Positions 36,005-45,397 of a stretch of DNA of 64,000 nt are shown one piece after another. Numbering within the stretch: position 1 is the stretch's first letter; the number at the start of each line of letters is the position of its first letter. The DNA comes from Bicyclus anynana. Lineage: Eukaryota > Arthropoda > Insecta > Lepidoptera > Nymphalidae. The stretch is taken from positions 7,857,418-7,921,417 of the forward strand of contig NC_069092.1 in assembly GCF_947172395.1 (NCBI RefSeq). The letters are read 5' to 3'. The notes beneath the pieces were generated by a model. It had not been told where the DNA came from and did no database searches. It saw nothing but the letters and a program-made list of their open reading frames with translations. Position numbers and translations under genes: made by a program.

Positions 36005-36375
36005 TATTTAGGCTATGAAATATTGATTTTCAATTTCACATAAGAAATTGTCTGTTTAAACCTTCGATCCTGGTAGTTAATTATTAAGCTCTTATAGTGA
36101 TCATTAAAGAGCAAGTATTGTCAGCTTTAGTCCACCTGCCCATATTGGAGCAACATGGTGAATCTAAGGTCCATATCTCTCTTATAGACCATTAAAAGAA
36201 TGCTAATATTGCACATTCTAAAAATGATTTACACAAATTATTAGAATTCATGTTAAAATTTAGGGATCCATTCCAATTTATTTCTATCTTATATGGAATT
36301 TCTGTAACCATACTTTTGCCACCAAGAATTAAAAGAGTATGTTTATATTAAAGAGTATGTACGTGATATCTTTGA

Positions 36376-36707
36376 CTAGCGGACGCCGCGCGGTTTCACC
36401 CGCGTGAATCCCGTTGCCGTAGGAATAAAGAAATAAAAAGTAGCCTGTTGCATTTGGAGATAGTGTAGCTCCCCATCAGTGATTTTTTTTTTCAAATCGA
36501 ACCAGTAGTTCCTGAGATTAGCGCGTTCAAGCAAACAAACAATCTCTTCAGCTTTATAATATTCATCATCATCATCATTATCAACCCATATTTGGCTCAC
36601 TGCTGAGCTCAAGTTTCCTCTCACAATGAGAGGGGTTAGGCCAATAGTCCACCACGCGGGCCCAGTGCGGATTGGCAGACTAGGTATATTTATAATATTA
36701 GTATAGA
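36376..36707 (-). mobile_element. Helitron-like element interrupted by a SINE
   Basis: CTAG at 36376-36379, a CGCGG/CCGCG hairpin region, 'CGAACCAGTAGTTCCTGAGA', 'AGCGCGTTCAAGCAAACAAA', and the terminal TTTATAATATTAGTATAGA split by a 125-bp insertion at 36564-36688. Confidence 0.7.
36564..36688 (-). mobile_element. 5'-truncated SINE-A nested in a Helitron-like element
   Basis: Begins with CATCATCATCATCATTATCA (the tail) and runs to 'TGCGGATTGGCAGACTAGG'. Flanked on both sides by TTTATAATATT (36553-36563 and 36689-36699), an 11-bp target duplication made from the host element's own terminus. Confidence 0.85.
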
Positions 36708-37439
36708 TTAATCCATCCAATCAATTGATATATTTGTATTATCTTTATACCTATGATACTTGACAATATTTGTATCGAGTTAACTCACACCCGTCTCAGA
36801 TAGAAATATCTCACATACAAGGAATTATTTTAAACTTCAGACTAAGCGCAAAAACATCTAAGCATAACTTCCATACAATGTTATAAGATATTTTGCGAAT
36901 GCATTTAATTGTCCAGCTAAAGTAATAAGTTGTGTAGTTCTGCCCAACGCACCACAACTGGAATCGCTAATGAGAGAGTGCAATTCAAATCAACTGATTT
37001 ATAAGGAATAAGTTATTTCGCTGCGAGCACGTGCATTATTTATATATTCTAGCAGCCACTCAGATATTCAAATCCATAGCACAGAGATAAGTGTAGCGAA
37101 TGTCTGATACCCACCCTGGGGAGCTAATGCTTATCGATTATTATTAAATTGCTACACTGTTATAATTGGTTTTGAAAATGAAAACTTTAATGCATACATA
37201 TCGATTATTATTATTAAATTACTTCACTGTTATATAATTGGTTTTAAATAAAAATAATAAAATCTTTAAATAAAAATTATGTATTGTTCGCAAAGAAAAT
37301 TGGTGCAAAGTATTATCACCTCTTTTTGAATTTACCTCCGGTGGAATTTCCTAAATTCTTGAAACAGTATATTGTTTAAATATAACTCGAAAATTTAAAA
37401 ACTTACTTCCAACTTTTAACCCCTATTTCGACCCGTTAG

Positions 37440-37640
37440 TTTTATTTTAAATCAAATCAAATGAAATTTCATTTATTTCAATTAGGCTTAGTTTGCAAGC
37501 ACTTTTGAACCGACCGGTAATTAAAATCGAAAACATAAAAGTTTTCAAAAATTAAAATTAAAATTCCAAACGCGCCTTGATCCAAAAAGAGCCCACAACA
37601 ACTTAACAAAGTCACACAATCGTGTAGTGCAGTTCAATAC
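37440..37640 (+). repeat. Repeat X copy
   Basis: 'TTTCATTTATTTCAATTAGG', 'TTTGCAAGCACTTTTGAAC', an AT linker, 'CCAAACGCGCCTTGATCC', 'AAAGAGCCCACAACAACTTA'. The clearest copy of the family with 2150-2335. Confidence 0.55.
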
Positions 37641-37644
37641 CAAG

Positions 37645-39085
37645 CCTTAACACTATAATAAGACTTTCCTATAAGCTTGCGTTCAATAAAAAGTTTAAAC
37701 TTTGAATTTAGTATTAAAGAGCCCTGTACCTTCTTCTCCAAAGTTTAATTTATCTCTATATCAAAATAAATCAAAATCAGTTCATAACGAAATATACAAA
37801 CAGATACAGTTACAAGTAGTTTCGCATTTATAAAGTAAGGATAGGCAGCCACTGTGGCGCGCTTATTGGTAAATGCAATGTGTGCCCTTAGTCGGTTCAG
37901 CGTTGGTGTTCTTTGATCATAATATGATGATTGCTCGCGGCCCATGTTTGCTACCGGTTCGAACAAGGGCCGACTACGCTGCGATCTTACATCTTTATTA
38001 AATAAACATGTATGCATGTCGTGAATGATAATTAAGAAACAAACAAATGGAATGCAATATTAAACGCGACAGTTTCTTGTTTTTTATTTAATTGTCTATT
38101 GTTTGAACTGCGGAGAGCCTTATATGAATGTTTAATTCCCTCTAATAAACTGAAGGGTCAACGCATTCGCATGGGCGCTTGGTCGGAAGGACATTTATAT
38201 GAGCTCGTTAGAGTCGGCTAGACCTGTCGGAATGATATCCCTTAACCTCTTCAATTAGTGTACGTACTGATGTCAGCAATAACCCGAAACATCTCGTGTA
38301 ATTTACCTTCCACGTATTCGTGATGCGGTGGTGGAGCTAAGTGTAGGGAGCCACTCTTAATTAGCCGTTATACTATAAATTTTGAACGCGACGATAAGGA
38401 TTAAGGTACCGTTTGTTTCTCTGTGTGGACAGCGCTCCGTGGGTAATGGCGCCTTGCGGATTACGTTTAATTAATTCCTCCTCGCGAAATGTAGTCGCAG
38501 GCACGGATTTGGGCAAGCTATCGCTAGTCGATATCCGCGCGCGGCAACATAGAAACGCGACATTATTCTCGCTTAGTTTCGCACGAGGACTAAAACAGTT
38601 CTAGTATTTACCAGTACATTATAGCCGCTACCTACTGGGTACACTACTTTTTATTTACATTAATTTTTCTTTAATATATTCATGAACCGTTGTCTCGGCA
38701 CATATTTATGGATACGAAGAAAAGGCTAAATTAGTTTTCAACGAGTAAATTTACAAGAATTTATCACCTACATACACATGTAATGTAGAATTATTGACAG
38801 CTTAACCAGGCCCGTAAATATGTTGACGACAACGTATACCATTTTTTGCTGAATAAACTTGTTATTGATTACTTTTTTGCAACGATGGGATGGTGTCGAC
38901 AGTCGGTTGAGATGAAGAAAATTATTTTCGTAATACTCGCACGATCTTGATTAACAATAAATGTCAGCTGATTTTGATGGGAATTTCACAAGAAGGCAAT
39001 CGTTTTTTACAAATTTTCTGTCTTGAATGTGCTTCATACTCGTATTTATGACACATTGACACTTTTTATAACTAGTGGACTCGAT
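37645..39085. other. No gene recognised
   Basis: Unassigned. It includes a GC-richer open stretch at 38413-38604 (see rejected items) and ordinary AT-rich DNA. Confidence 0.5.
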
Positions 39086-39089
39086 AAGG

Positions 39090-39480
39090 CTTTGCTTTGA
39101 CTTATCTTACTTATATGGAGTACTGCAGTCAACTCTGGGATGGTCCTGCAAAATATCAGCTTGATACATTAGACTCGATAGATCGCCGCGCTAGAAGCAA
39201 TGAAAGGTAATGAATTGTTGACACAGGCGAAATTGCAGACTTTTCAACACTGTCGCAATGTAGCTGGTCTGTTAGTTTTTTACCAGATATACTTTGGTGA
39301 GTGTGCTCAGGAACTTTACTATCTAGTTCCCCCTTCTCCTTTCTACCACGAAACAGCACGACGTCGCGAGCAGTGACATCCTTACATTGTGGATGTCCAG
39401 GTAACTCGTAAAAATTTGGAATGCCTTTCCGGCTTTTGTGTTTCCTGACACTTATAATTTAAACACCTTCAAAGCTTGAG
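39090..39480 (+). pseudogene. Non-LTR retrotransposon RT C-terminus relic
   Basis: The first frame gives LTYMEYCSQLWDGPAKYQLD then TLDSIDRRAR. After a frameshift (about 39200-39240) another frame gives HCRNVAGLLVFYQIYFGECA then QELYYLVPPSPFYHETARRR. A stop follows, and the same frame resumes with HPYIVDVQVTRKNLEC. YCS-LW, the D-IDRRA motif, 'RRNVA-L-VFY-IY-GEC' and the closing R-S/T-R are the conserved end of jockey/CR1-type reverse transcriptases. At least one frameshift and one stop; no upstream RT core is seen. Confidence 0.75.
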
Positions 39481-40029
39481 TGAATAGGCATCTTCTAGGT
39501 AAGCGCGCTCCAACTTAGACCGCATTAATGCTTTCCATCAGGCTTAATTCTAGTCAAGTGCAAGCCTATATTGCATAAAAAAAAATGTGCGAGACTTCTT
39601 TCGTAACCACCTATTAATCCAACCCTATACATATAAATAAACGAAGCTTGTCATTGTTAAACCAGCACCAGAAATGGAGTCTGTGGCCTTCACCAAAACG
39701 AAACTTTTTGTATCAGAGAAGTCAATAATCATAAAGTTTTATGTATCAAAATTATACGCAACTAATATATAGAATTCATGTGGAAAATAGTGCTAGCAAT
39801 TCTACTCTTTACTTTATGTTATTGTTCAGCACTAAAATGGAAGGGAACTCGACAAAGCTGCGTGATAATAAGGCGTTTTGTTGGTAATTAAGAGCGAGAG
39901 ACAGATCCGGGCGGTTATCTCACGAGTTGTGTTGACAGTTTATTCGCTCTTTACTTTTTAATTGGTTATTAGCGTCTACGTAGAGTTCTATTGTAGACCA
40001 GGAGCCAGCGACAGCCAGACATTCGTCTT

Positions 40030-40209
40030 TTTTTATTTTATTTTTAGGAACATATGCCAAATCTTTTAAATATAACCAATGTTCCCGTTTCCCTCCAATT
40101 AATCGGGAAAAGACAGTAAAGGAGTGGGAGACAATAGTCCAGCGGTCGGGGATCGAACCACCACATCTAGGTGATGAGTCTGACCCCTTTACCACTGAGT
40201 TGTTGAGAC
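40030..40209 (-). mobile_element. SINE-D, tRNA-derived
   Basis: Minus-strand head GTCTCAACAACTCAGTGGTA with an A-box-like core and 'GGTTCGATCC' (B box); the body has 'GACTATTGTCTCCCACTCC' and 'TTTTCCCGATTAATTGGAGG'; the tail is ATATTTAAAAGATTTGGCAT. Matches 41052-41215, 49845-50014 and 60497-60644. Confidence 0.75.
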
Positions 40210-40274
40210 TTTTTTATTTTTTATTTTATAATAAAAGCTAAAATTTTAGACCCATAAAATTTTAAATGGTATTT

Positions 40275-40545
40275 TTCAAAGGGTTGCCGCTAAGATAAGA
40301 CTGGCGACTGGGGATATAATTTCTCATATTATGCGGAGGTAAATATAAAAAAGTAACACCTTATAGTTAAGCAGTTGAGGGTTGGAATCCTTAAAATCTA
40401 CTACCTCCCAAAATAACTACAGTTCAAACTCTATAACTGGCTACCGTGCTTACCTATGTTAGAAGCATGAGCGGACTTTTTGGCTTTTACAAAATGACGA
40501 AGGTCTGGCTGTCGCTGGCTCTCCGTCTATTGCGTCTGTTGTTTT
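40275..40545. repeat. Repeat D copy
   Basis: 'GGGTTGCCGCTAAGATAAGA', 'CTGGCGACTGGGGATATAAT', 'TTCTCATATTATGCGGAGG', '...GTGCTTACCTATGTTAGAAG', in the order seen at 30365-30540. Confidence 0.45.
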
Positions 40546-40811
40546 TATGCACTCTAGGGAGAAATTCTATTGGCCTGATTTGGGTCTAGCACTATAACAC
40601 AATGGCCAAATGCATCACATTTTAATAGACAATAACGGAAGATTGAATATTTTACGATATGAACATCTACAATGTTATACGTTATCGTGTCATAAATCAT
40701 GAGTACAGTTTGAACCGTTGTTGCTTGATATAGTGCTACTGTCATAATTATGTTAACGATTCGTTAAAGGCATCGTTTTCATCCAAATTACCCCATCACA
40801 ATATAAATATC

Positions 40812-40991
40812 AAAGACCAGTGGTTTCACCCGCGTGGTTCCAATTCCCGTAAGAATACGGAAATAATATATAGCCCATAGATTTCTTCGATAAATGTGCT
40901 ATCTAAAACTGTAAGAATTTTTCAAATCGGATCAGTAGTTCCTGATATTAGCGCGTTTAACTAAACAAACTCTTCAGTTTTATAATATTAG
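40812..40991 (-). mobile_element. Helitron-like element, CTAG end lost
   Basis: 'GTGGTTTCACCCGCGTGGTT', 'CCCGTAAGAATACGG', 'AAATCGGATCAGTAGTTCCT', 'GCGCGTTTAACTAAACAAAC' and TTTATAATATTAGTAG. Both extreme ends are eroded. Confidence 0.6.
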
Positions 40992-41051
40992 TAGTAATAA
41001 GTATTTTTTCATGGTTGACCTACATTTTGTAATATGGCTATCAAAGGTAGA

Positions 41052-41215
41052 GCCTCTATAGCTCAACGGTAAAGCGGTCGGACTCATCACCGAGGGGTGG
41101 TGGTTCGATCCCCGCCCGCAGGACTATTGTCGCACCCACTCTTAATACAGTATTTTCGGACTAGTTGGAGGGGAATGAGAATATTTATCATATTTAAAAG
41201 ATGTGGCAAATATTC
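41052..41215 (+). mobile_element. SINE-D, tRNA-derived, best copy
   Basis: Begins GCCTCTATAGCTCAACGGTA (A box TAGCTCAACGG), then GGTGGTTCGATCCCCGCC (B box) about 50 bases on. The head alone resembles a tRNA, but the 3' acceptor side does not pair and the sequence continues into the SINE body 'GACTATTGTCGCACCCACTC', so it is not a tRNA gene. Confidence 0.75.
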
Positions 41216-41552
41216 TTTAAAAGTGCAATCATTTTAATAAATTTTGATATGTTACACACATAACACGGAGGAGGAAGTGTGCAACGTTTTTTAAATTTCC
41301 TGTCTGTTTATCTATTTATTGCTAATCTCCGGAACTACGTACGTAACTTTCGAAACGAACCGACAAAACGATGAATTCTATAAGGCATTCCTGTTTTAAC
41401 CCATATAACCATAAACAAAATCTAAAGTCTCAAAATTAAAGGAAAAGAAAAAAATCCGGCAGTTAAAACTTGTGCTAATACATTTCCGACTGTATTCAAG
41501 TTTGCGTTCTATGTCCTATCGATCATCGAACATTATTTATCATGAGAAAATC

Positions 41553-41725
41553 TTAATATATAAATGCGAAAGGTCAGTCATCACGAAATCTCAAAAAACA
41601 CTGGACAAAGATGAAATTTGACGTACGACGACGACGGACGTAAAAGACGTACGTTTAGAACGGATTTTGCACCAGGGCCTGATTAAGGAGGTCTAAAGGC
41701 GGACGAAATCGCGGGAATCCGCTAG
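41553..41725 (+). mobile_element. CTAG-ended dispersed element
   Basis: Starts near TTAATATATAAATGCGAAAG and ends 'GGCGGACGAAATCGCGGGAA', TCCG and CTAG (41722-41725) followed by T. The interior holds 'ACGACGACGACGGACG' and 'CAGGGCCTGATTAAGGAGG'. Confidence 0.5.
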
Positions 41726-41768
41726 TTAATCGTATAATATCATCCGTTTTACAATGAACCCATACATA

Positions 41769-42203
41769 CAGTGGCGTGCATATGGTTCTCGATCAGGGTA
41801 TGCACTAGTAAAAAAAAATAACCAAACTGGGAAAATCTTCATTTAGTAAGGATTAAGAAAACATCTTTTAGGGTATCATCATCATCATTCATTCAACATT
41901 ATCGACCCATATTCTGCTCACTGTTGAGCTCGAGTCTCCTCTCCGAATGAGAGGGTTAGGCCAATAGTCACGCGCAGAACGCAGAGAATTGAGAAAATTC
42001 TCTGGTATGCAGGTTTCCTCACGATGTTTTTCCTTCACCGTTTGAGACACGTGATATTTAATTTCTTAAAATGCACACAACTGAAAGTTGAAGGTAGGAG
42101 GCAGGAATTGTAGGAATCGGAGGCAGAGGTCATATCCACTTGGCAATCACGGCTCTCTTAGGGTATGCAGTACTTTAATGCGTGTATGAAGTGCACGCCA
42201 CTG
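41769..42203. mobile_element. hAT-type MITE interrupted by SINE-A
   Basis: Left end CAGTGGCGTGCATATGG, right end GAAGTGCACGCCACTG. Flanks CATACATA (41761-41768) and TATACATT (42204-42211) agree at 6 of 8 positions. Without the SINE and one duplication copy it would be about 145 bp. No coding capacity. Confidence 0.65.
41877..42157 (-). mobile_element. SINE-A nested in a hAT MITE
   Basis: Full-length copy, tail CATCATCATCATTCATTC on the left, tRNA-like head on the right (AGAGCCGTGATTGCCAAGTG on the minus strand). Flanked by TTAGGGTAT at 41868-41876 and 42158-42166. The segment between tail and body is shortened compared with 25141. Confidence 0.8.
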
Positions 42204-42868
42204 TATACATTAGGTTACAAATGTTACAATACGAATATAATAACGCGTCGTACGCTCGCTATTAAATTACGTCGTATTGCGTTGGACCCGTTAATCGCGG
42301 TTATGCTCGTAGTATGCAAATAGTCCGGCGCCATTTCTTTCGTGATACGTGGATATAGCACACGATACTCTTTGTTGATCACGAAGCCGTTAAAGAGACC
42401 AATAATCGTTAGTCGCTGTTAAACATTGCCTTTTAAACGCTATCGGGTGTCATTCAGTAGCCGGCGATTTCTTGTATCGGAGATAAATTTATTTAAGTAG
42501 CCCCAACAGTGTTTAAAACGATGTAGTTTTATTTTGTTTTCGTTATAATAACATAAAGATGAAACCTTTAAGTTACAGTTATGTTACATTACTATTATAA
42601 TTACTTGTTTTTGTTTACCACTAATTTGACACTGCTAATTAAGGAATACTTTTTTATCTTGCAAATGAAATTGATTATTTTGTACTACATGACTACGACT
42701 AGGTACTTATTGATATTTATATAAAGTTTTAAAAAATATGTGTAACATTATTGAGCCTATTAATTCGAACAGGAGCGTTGTACGGGTCAAAGTGGTGGAC
42801 ACTTGGACCCATAAAACGCCTATCCTGGATCGGATTGGATCCTATAGAATCCTATCCGAATCCTATAG

Positions 42869-42908
42869 GATCAAGGGATGTGTCATGTGGATGACACATC
42901 CGTTGATC
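42869..42908. repeat. Perfect-arm hairpin
   Basis: 18-base arms GATCAAGGGATGTGTCAT and ATGACACATCCGTTGATC (17 of 18 paired) around GTGG. A second small inverted repeat (GATCCTATAG...CTATAGGATC) lies at about 42837-42872. Confidence 0.7.
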
Positions 42909-42952
42909 CCATCCAACCATATTACATAGATTCTAATCACAGTATAATATTT

Positions 42953-43255
42953 CATCATTATCAACCCATATTCGGCTCACTGCTGAGCTCGAGTCTCCTC
43001 TCAGAATGAGAGGGGTTAGGCCAATAGTCCACCACGCTGGCCTAATGCGGATTGGCAGACTTCACACACGCAGAGAATTAAGAAAATTCTCTGCCATGCA
43101 GGTTTCCTCACGATGTTTGCCTTCACCGTTTGAGACACGTGATATTTAAATTTTTAAAATTCACACAACTGAAAAGTTGGAGGTGCATGCCTCGGACCGG
43201 ATTTGAACCCACACCCTCCGGAATCGGAGGCAGAGGTCATATCCACTGGCTCTCA
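42953..43255 (-). mobile_element. SINE-A, nearly full length
   Basis: TCATCATTATCAACCCATAT through the complete body to 'GTCATATCCACTGG', with the B box GGATTTGAACCC slightly altered. The head's last bases (TAGCCC...) are replaced by CTCTCACC. Confidence 0.8.
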
Positions 43256-43259
43256 CCAC

Positions 43260-43740
43260 CGCCGTTATAATCACCACGGTATATCTAATCACAGATTAGA
43301 TATCTAATATCTATTACGTCCATTAGAAATCTAATATCTAATCACCACGGTATAATATCTAAGAAGTAAAAATAGGAGAATGCGACGAACGAATAACTTT
43401 GACCCACAAATCTCGCAGACATTGAAAAATTAATCCATAGTTTACATGCAAACGTTCCTGGGGTTCTTCGTGAGTTGACAATATAGCGCAAGAGGTTAGT
43501 TGCACCGAGATTCACGAATCTGCAGAAGGGACGATAATAATCGTTGCTTGTGCCCCGTGTAAATGGTTATTGTTCGTTGTTCGGTGCTTTATGTTGGAGC
43601 GGAACTTTTGTAGGAAGCTATTAAATCGGGTTGAATCTACTTCATGTTCCTCATTTTAACTTCCTTGTAAACTTACATCCAAGTCTCACAGGAGACGCTT
43701 TTAGATTATCGTCAATCCATCCACGTTCTTTTTTTCTGAT
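43260..43740. other. No gene recognised
   Basis: Starts with locally repeated TCTAATCAC / ATCTAATATCT motifs and 'CACCACGGTATA' twice (about 43271 and 43343), then unassigned DNA. Confidence 0.4.
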
Positions 43741-43744
43741 TGTG

Positions 43745-43870
43745 TAAGTGCCGTAGGCTCCTTAATGGGACCTCAGCGGCGTTACCGGGGGGTTTGGGCG
43801 AGCGCAGAAGCATCGCCTGATGAGACCCCTCGGGTTCGTTTATGGAATAAATAGGTTTTACGCCGGGACT
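43745..43870. repeat. Repeat E fragment
   Basis: 'GGGACCTCAGCGGCGTTACC' and 'GGGCGAGCGCAGAAGCATCG' then CCTGATG, repeated inverted inside the hAT element at 17880-17960. Probably a dispersed-repeat 3' end; class unknown. Confidence 0.45.
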
Positions 43871-44285
43871 TCCAGTGAATGCTGCGATTCTATAAAGAAG
43901 CCTTGTAGCAAATAGAGCCTTTAAAAATACCGTTTGGTGAAAATTACTTTTTCCACCATACGCATGCACTTCATCATTGAGAGGTCGTGATTCGTTCCCA
44001 GCTCACTGGAGTATTGTCACCCACAGTCTTTTTCGGCTATTTACACTCCTAACAGACTCGTTGTAGAGGAACAGTAATATTGGTAATTTAATAGATTCTT
44101 GGAAAAAAGTAGAAAGAAGTATTTTTACATCTTTTTGTACACAAACTTCTCTAACATTAATGAACTTGTGATAATTTTAGTTTCTGTGTAAATTCTGTGT
44201 AGTAGTTCCCCTGAAAATATTATTGCAATTGGTAGTTGCAGTTAACATAGTAGATATAAACAAACTACCATACTCATTTTTAAAA

Positions 44286-44546
44286 CTAGCGCACGGACGC
44301 CCGTGACTTGGTCCTCGTGCTTTTTGTTTTTCACAAATCCCGCGGGAACCATGGATTTAATGGGATAAAAAAAAATCCTATACCTCCTGTATCTTCTGTG
44401 GAAGTCCCAACAAAATCCGTTTAACCGTTCCAAAGATTAGCCGTGACAAACAGATATAGACAGACAAAAAAATATTGAAGGTGTTTTTGAAAACACAGTT
44501 ATTTTGAAATCACAGACAAACACTTATATCTATTGATGATTTAGGT
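44286..44546 (-). mobile_element. CTAG-ended repeat upstream of Atg16 exon A
   Basis: CTAG at 44286-44289, 'ACGCCCGTGACTTGGTCC', 'CAAATCCCGCGGGAACCATG', 'CCGTTCCAAAGATTAGCC', 'TTGAAATCACAGACAAACAC'. It ends about 50 bp before the exon, so it supplies most of the sequence where a branch point would be expected. Confidence 0.55.
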
Positions 44547-44598
44547 GCAGAATAATGTACTAGCAGAAAATCAAATTAATGTTTCCTTCTTTCCACAG

Positions 44599-44719
44599 CA
44601 CACGTTAACGGGACACAGCGGAAAAGTAATGGCGGCAAAATTTCTCGGAGAACCAACCAAAGTCATCACTGGCAGCCATGACAGAACGCTTAAAATATGG
44701 GACCTCAGGAGTAGAATGT
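44599..44719 (+). CDS. Atg16: Atg16 / ATG16L1 exon A, WD40 repeat
   Basis: Internal coding exon of 40 codons plus one base. It opens right after a pyrimidine-rich TTCCACAG acceptor and ends before a GTAAGT donor. The product starts HTLTGHSGKVMAAKF and ends HDRTLKIWDLRSRM, a full WD40 blade with the GH dipeptide, the S-H-D structural triad and the closing WD. The wording is very close to animal ATG16L1 (HTLTGHSGKV, GSHDRTLKLWDLRS). In the family, ATG16L1 binds ATG5-ATG12 and directs LC3/Atg8 lipidation to the phagophore; its WD40 propeller serves non-canonical autophagy on single membranes. The exon enters in phase 0 and leaves in phase 1, and exon B restores the frame (TGT, Cys). The preceding exon, expected to end near 'SRVW...RLR', was not found upstream. 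Assignment is strong; the symbol rests on recalled family similarity, not a search. Confidence 0.88.
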
Positions 44720-45217
44720 GTAAGTCATTTGAAAACATATACTTAAACTAAAATACTGAAGCTAACCACAATAATTCTCACCAGCAGATAAATTATTTTA
44801 TTAAAAGATACACACAGGTGTACTAGACACATCGAAAACCATTAAATGATTAATAATACTATAGAAAAACACTTAATCGTTTGGTTGCTTCGTTAACAGA
44901 TTTTATCTCGAGACTGTTAATTAATTACCTACTAATAGTCAGTAACCATTTGTTCAATTAATTTATCTTAATTTAAATCTCCCTCAATCTGTCGGTGACT
45001 ATCTTAACGAGATTCAGTGTATCGCGGCCTGCACTTTACTTACAAGAAAATTATCCTAAATCAACATAGATAGCTATAGTTATTAAGGCTGCAACACGCG
45101 ATTTTCTCACGTTACCTCTATCCGCTACCTCCGGGTTAATAATGCGCTTGCGTTGCGTGAGCGGCGCAGCGTTTTTCTTTTACTACTTCCCTTGTGTATT
45201 TTTTCGACCGTTCACAG
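44720..45217 (+). other. Atg16 intron 1
   Basis: 498-bp phase-1 intron, GTAAGT...TTTTTTCGACCGTTCACAG. AT-rich, with no repeat copy recognised inside it. Confidence 0.8.
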
Positions 45218-45397
45218 GTACAGAAACTAAGTTCGCAGGATCGTCTTGCAACGACCTGGTGACGTCAGACGGCGCGGGCTCCACCATCATCTCGGGGCAC
45301 TTCGACAAGCGGATACGCTTCTGGGACATACGCACGGAAATGTCGGCCAATCACATCATGCTCCAGGGCAAGGTCACGTCGCTCGACCTCAGCAGAG
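45218..45397 (+). CDS. Atg16: Atg16 / ATG16L1 exon B, WD40 repeat
   Basis: Coding exon of 180 bp after a TTCACAG acceptor; its donor is the less common GTGCGC. With the last base of exon A it gives Cys, then TETKFAGSSCNDLVTSD, and later ISGHFDKRIRFWDIRTEM and GKVTSLDLSR. The segments FAGSSCND and SGHFDK-IRFWDIR are hallmark ATG16L1 WD-repeat motifs. The exon is clearly more GC-rich than its introns, and its third positions are mostly G or C. It enters with two bases completing a codon and exits in phase 1; exon C completes an Asp codon. Intron 1 before it is 498 bp. An open frame starting at 45142 runs through the acceptor, but that upstream part is intron and should not be taken as protein. 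Confidence 0.88.

Noticed and set aside
38413..38604. Open frame with a WD40-like stretch (VVAGTDLGKLSLVDIRAR)
   Set aside because: Suggestive of a WD blade, but there is no GH or WD pair, no splice sites at compatible phases with Atg16, and no match to the missing Atg16 blades as known from the family. Treated as coincidence.
41052..41130. A tRNA gene (good A and B boxes)
   Set aside because: Acceptor-stem pairing is missing and the sequence runs on into a repeated SINE body seen at three other places.
45142..45217. Upstream extension of exon B as coding sequence
   Set aside because: The frame is open through the intron end, but the TTCACAG acceptor and the frame join with exon A show that coding starts at 45218.
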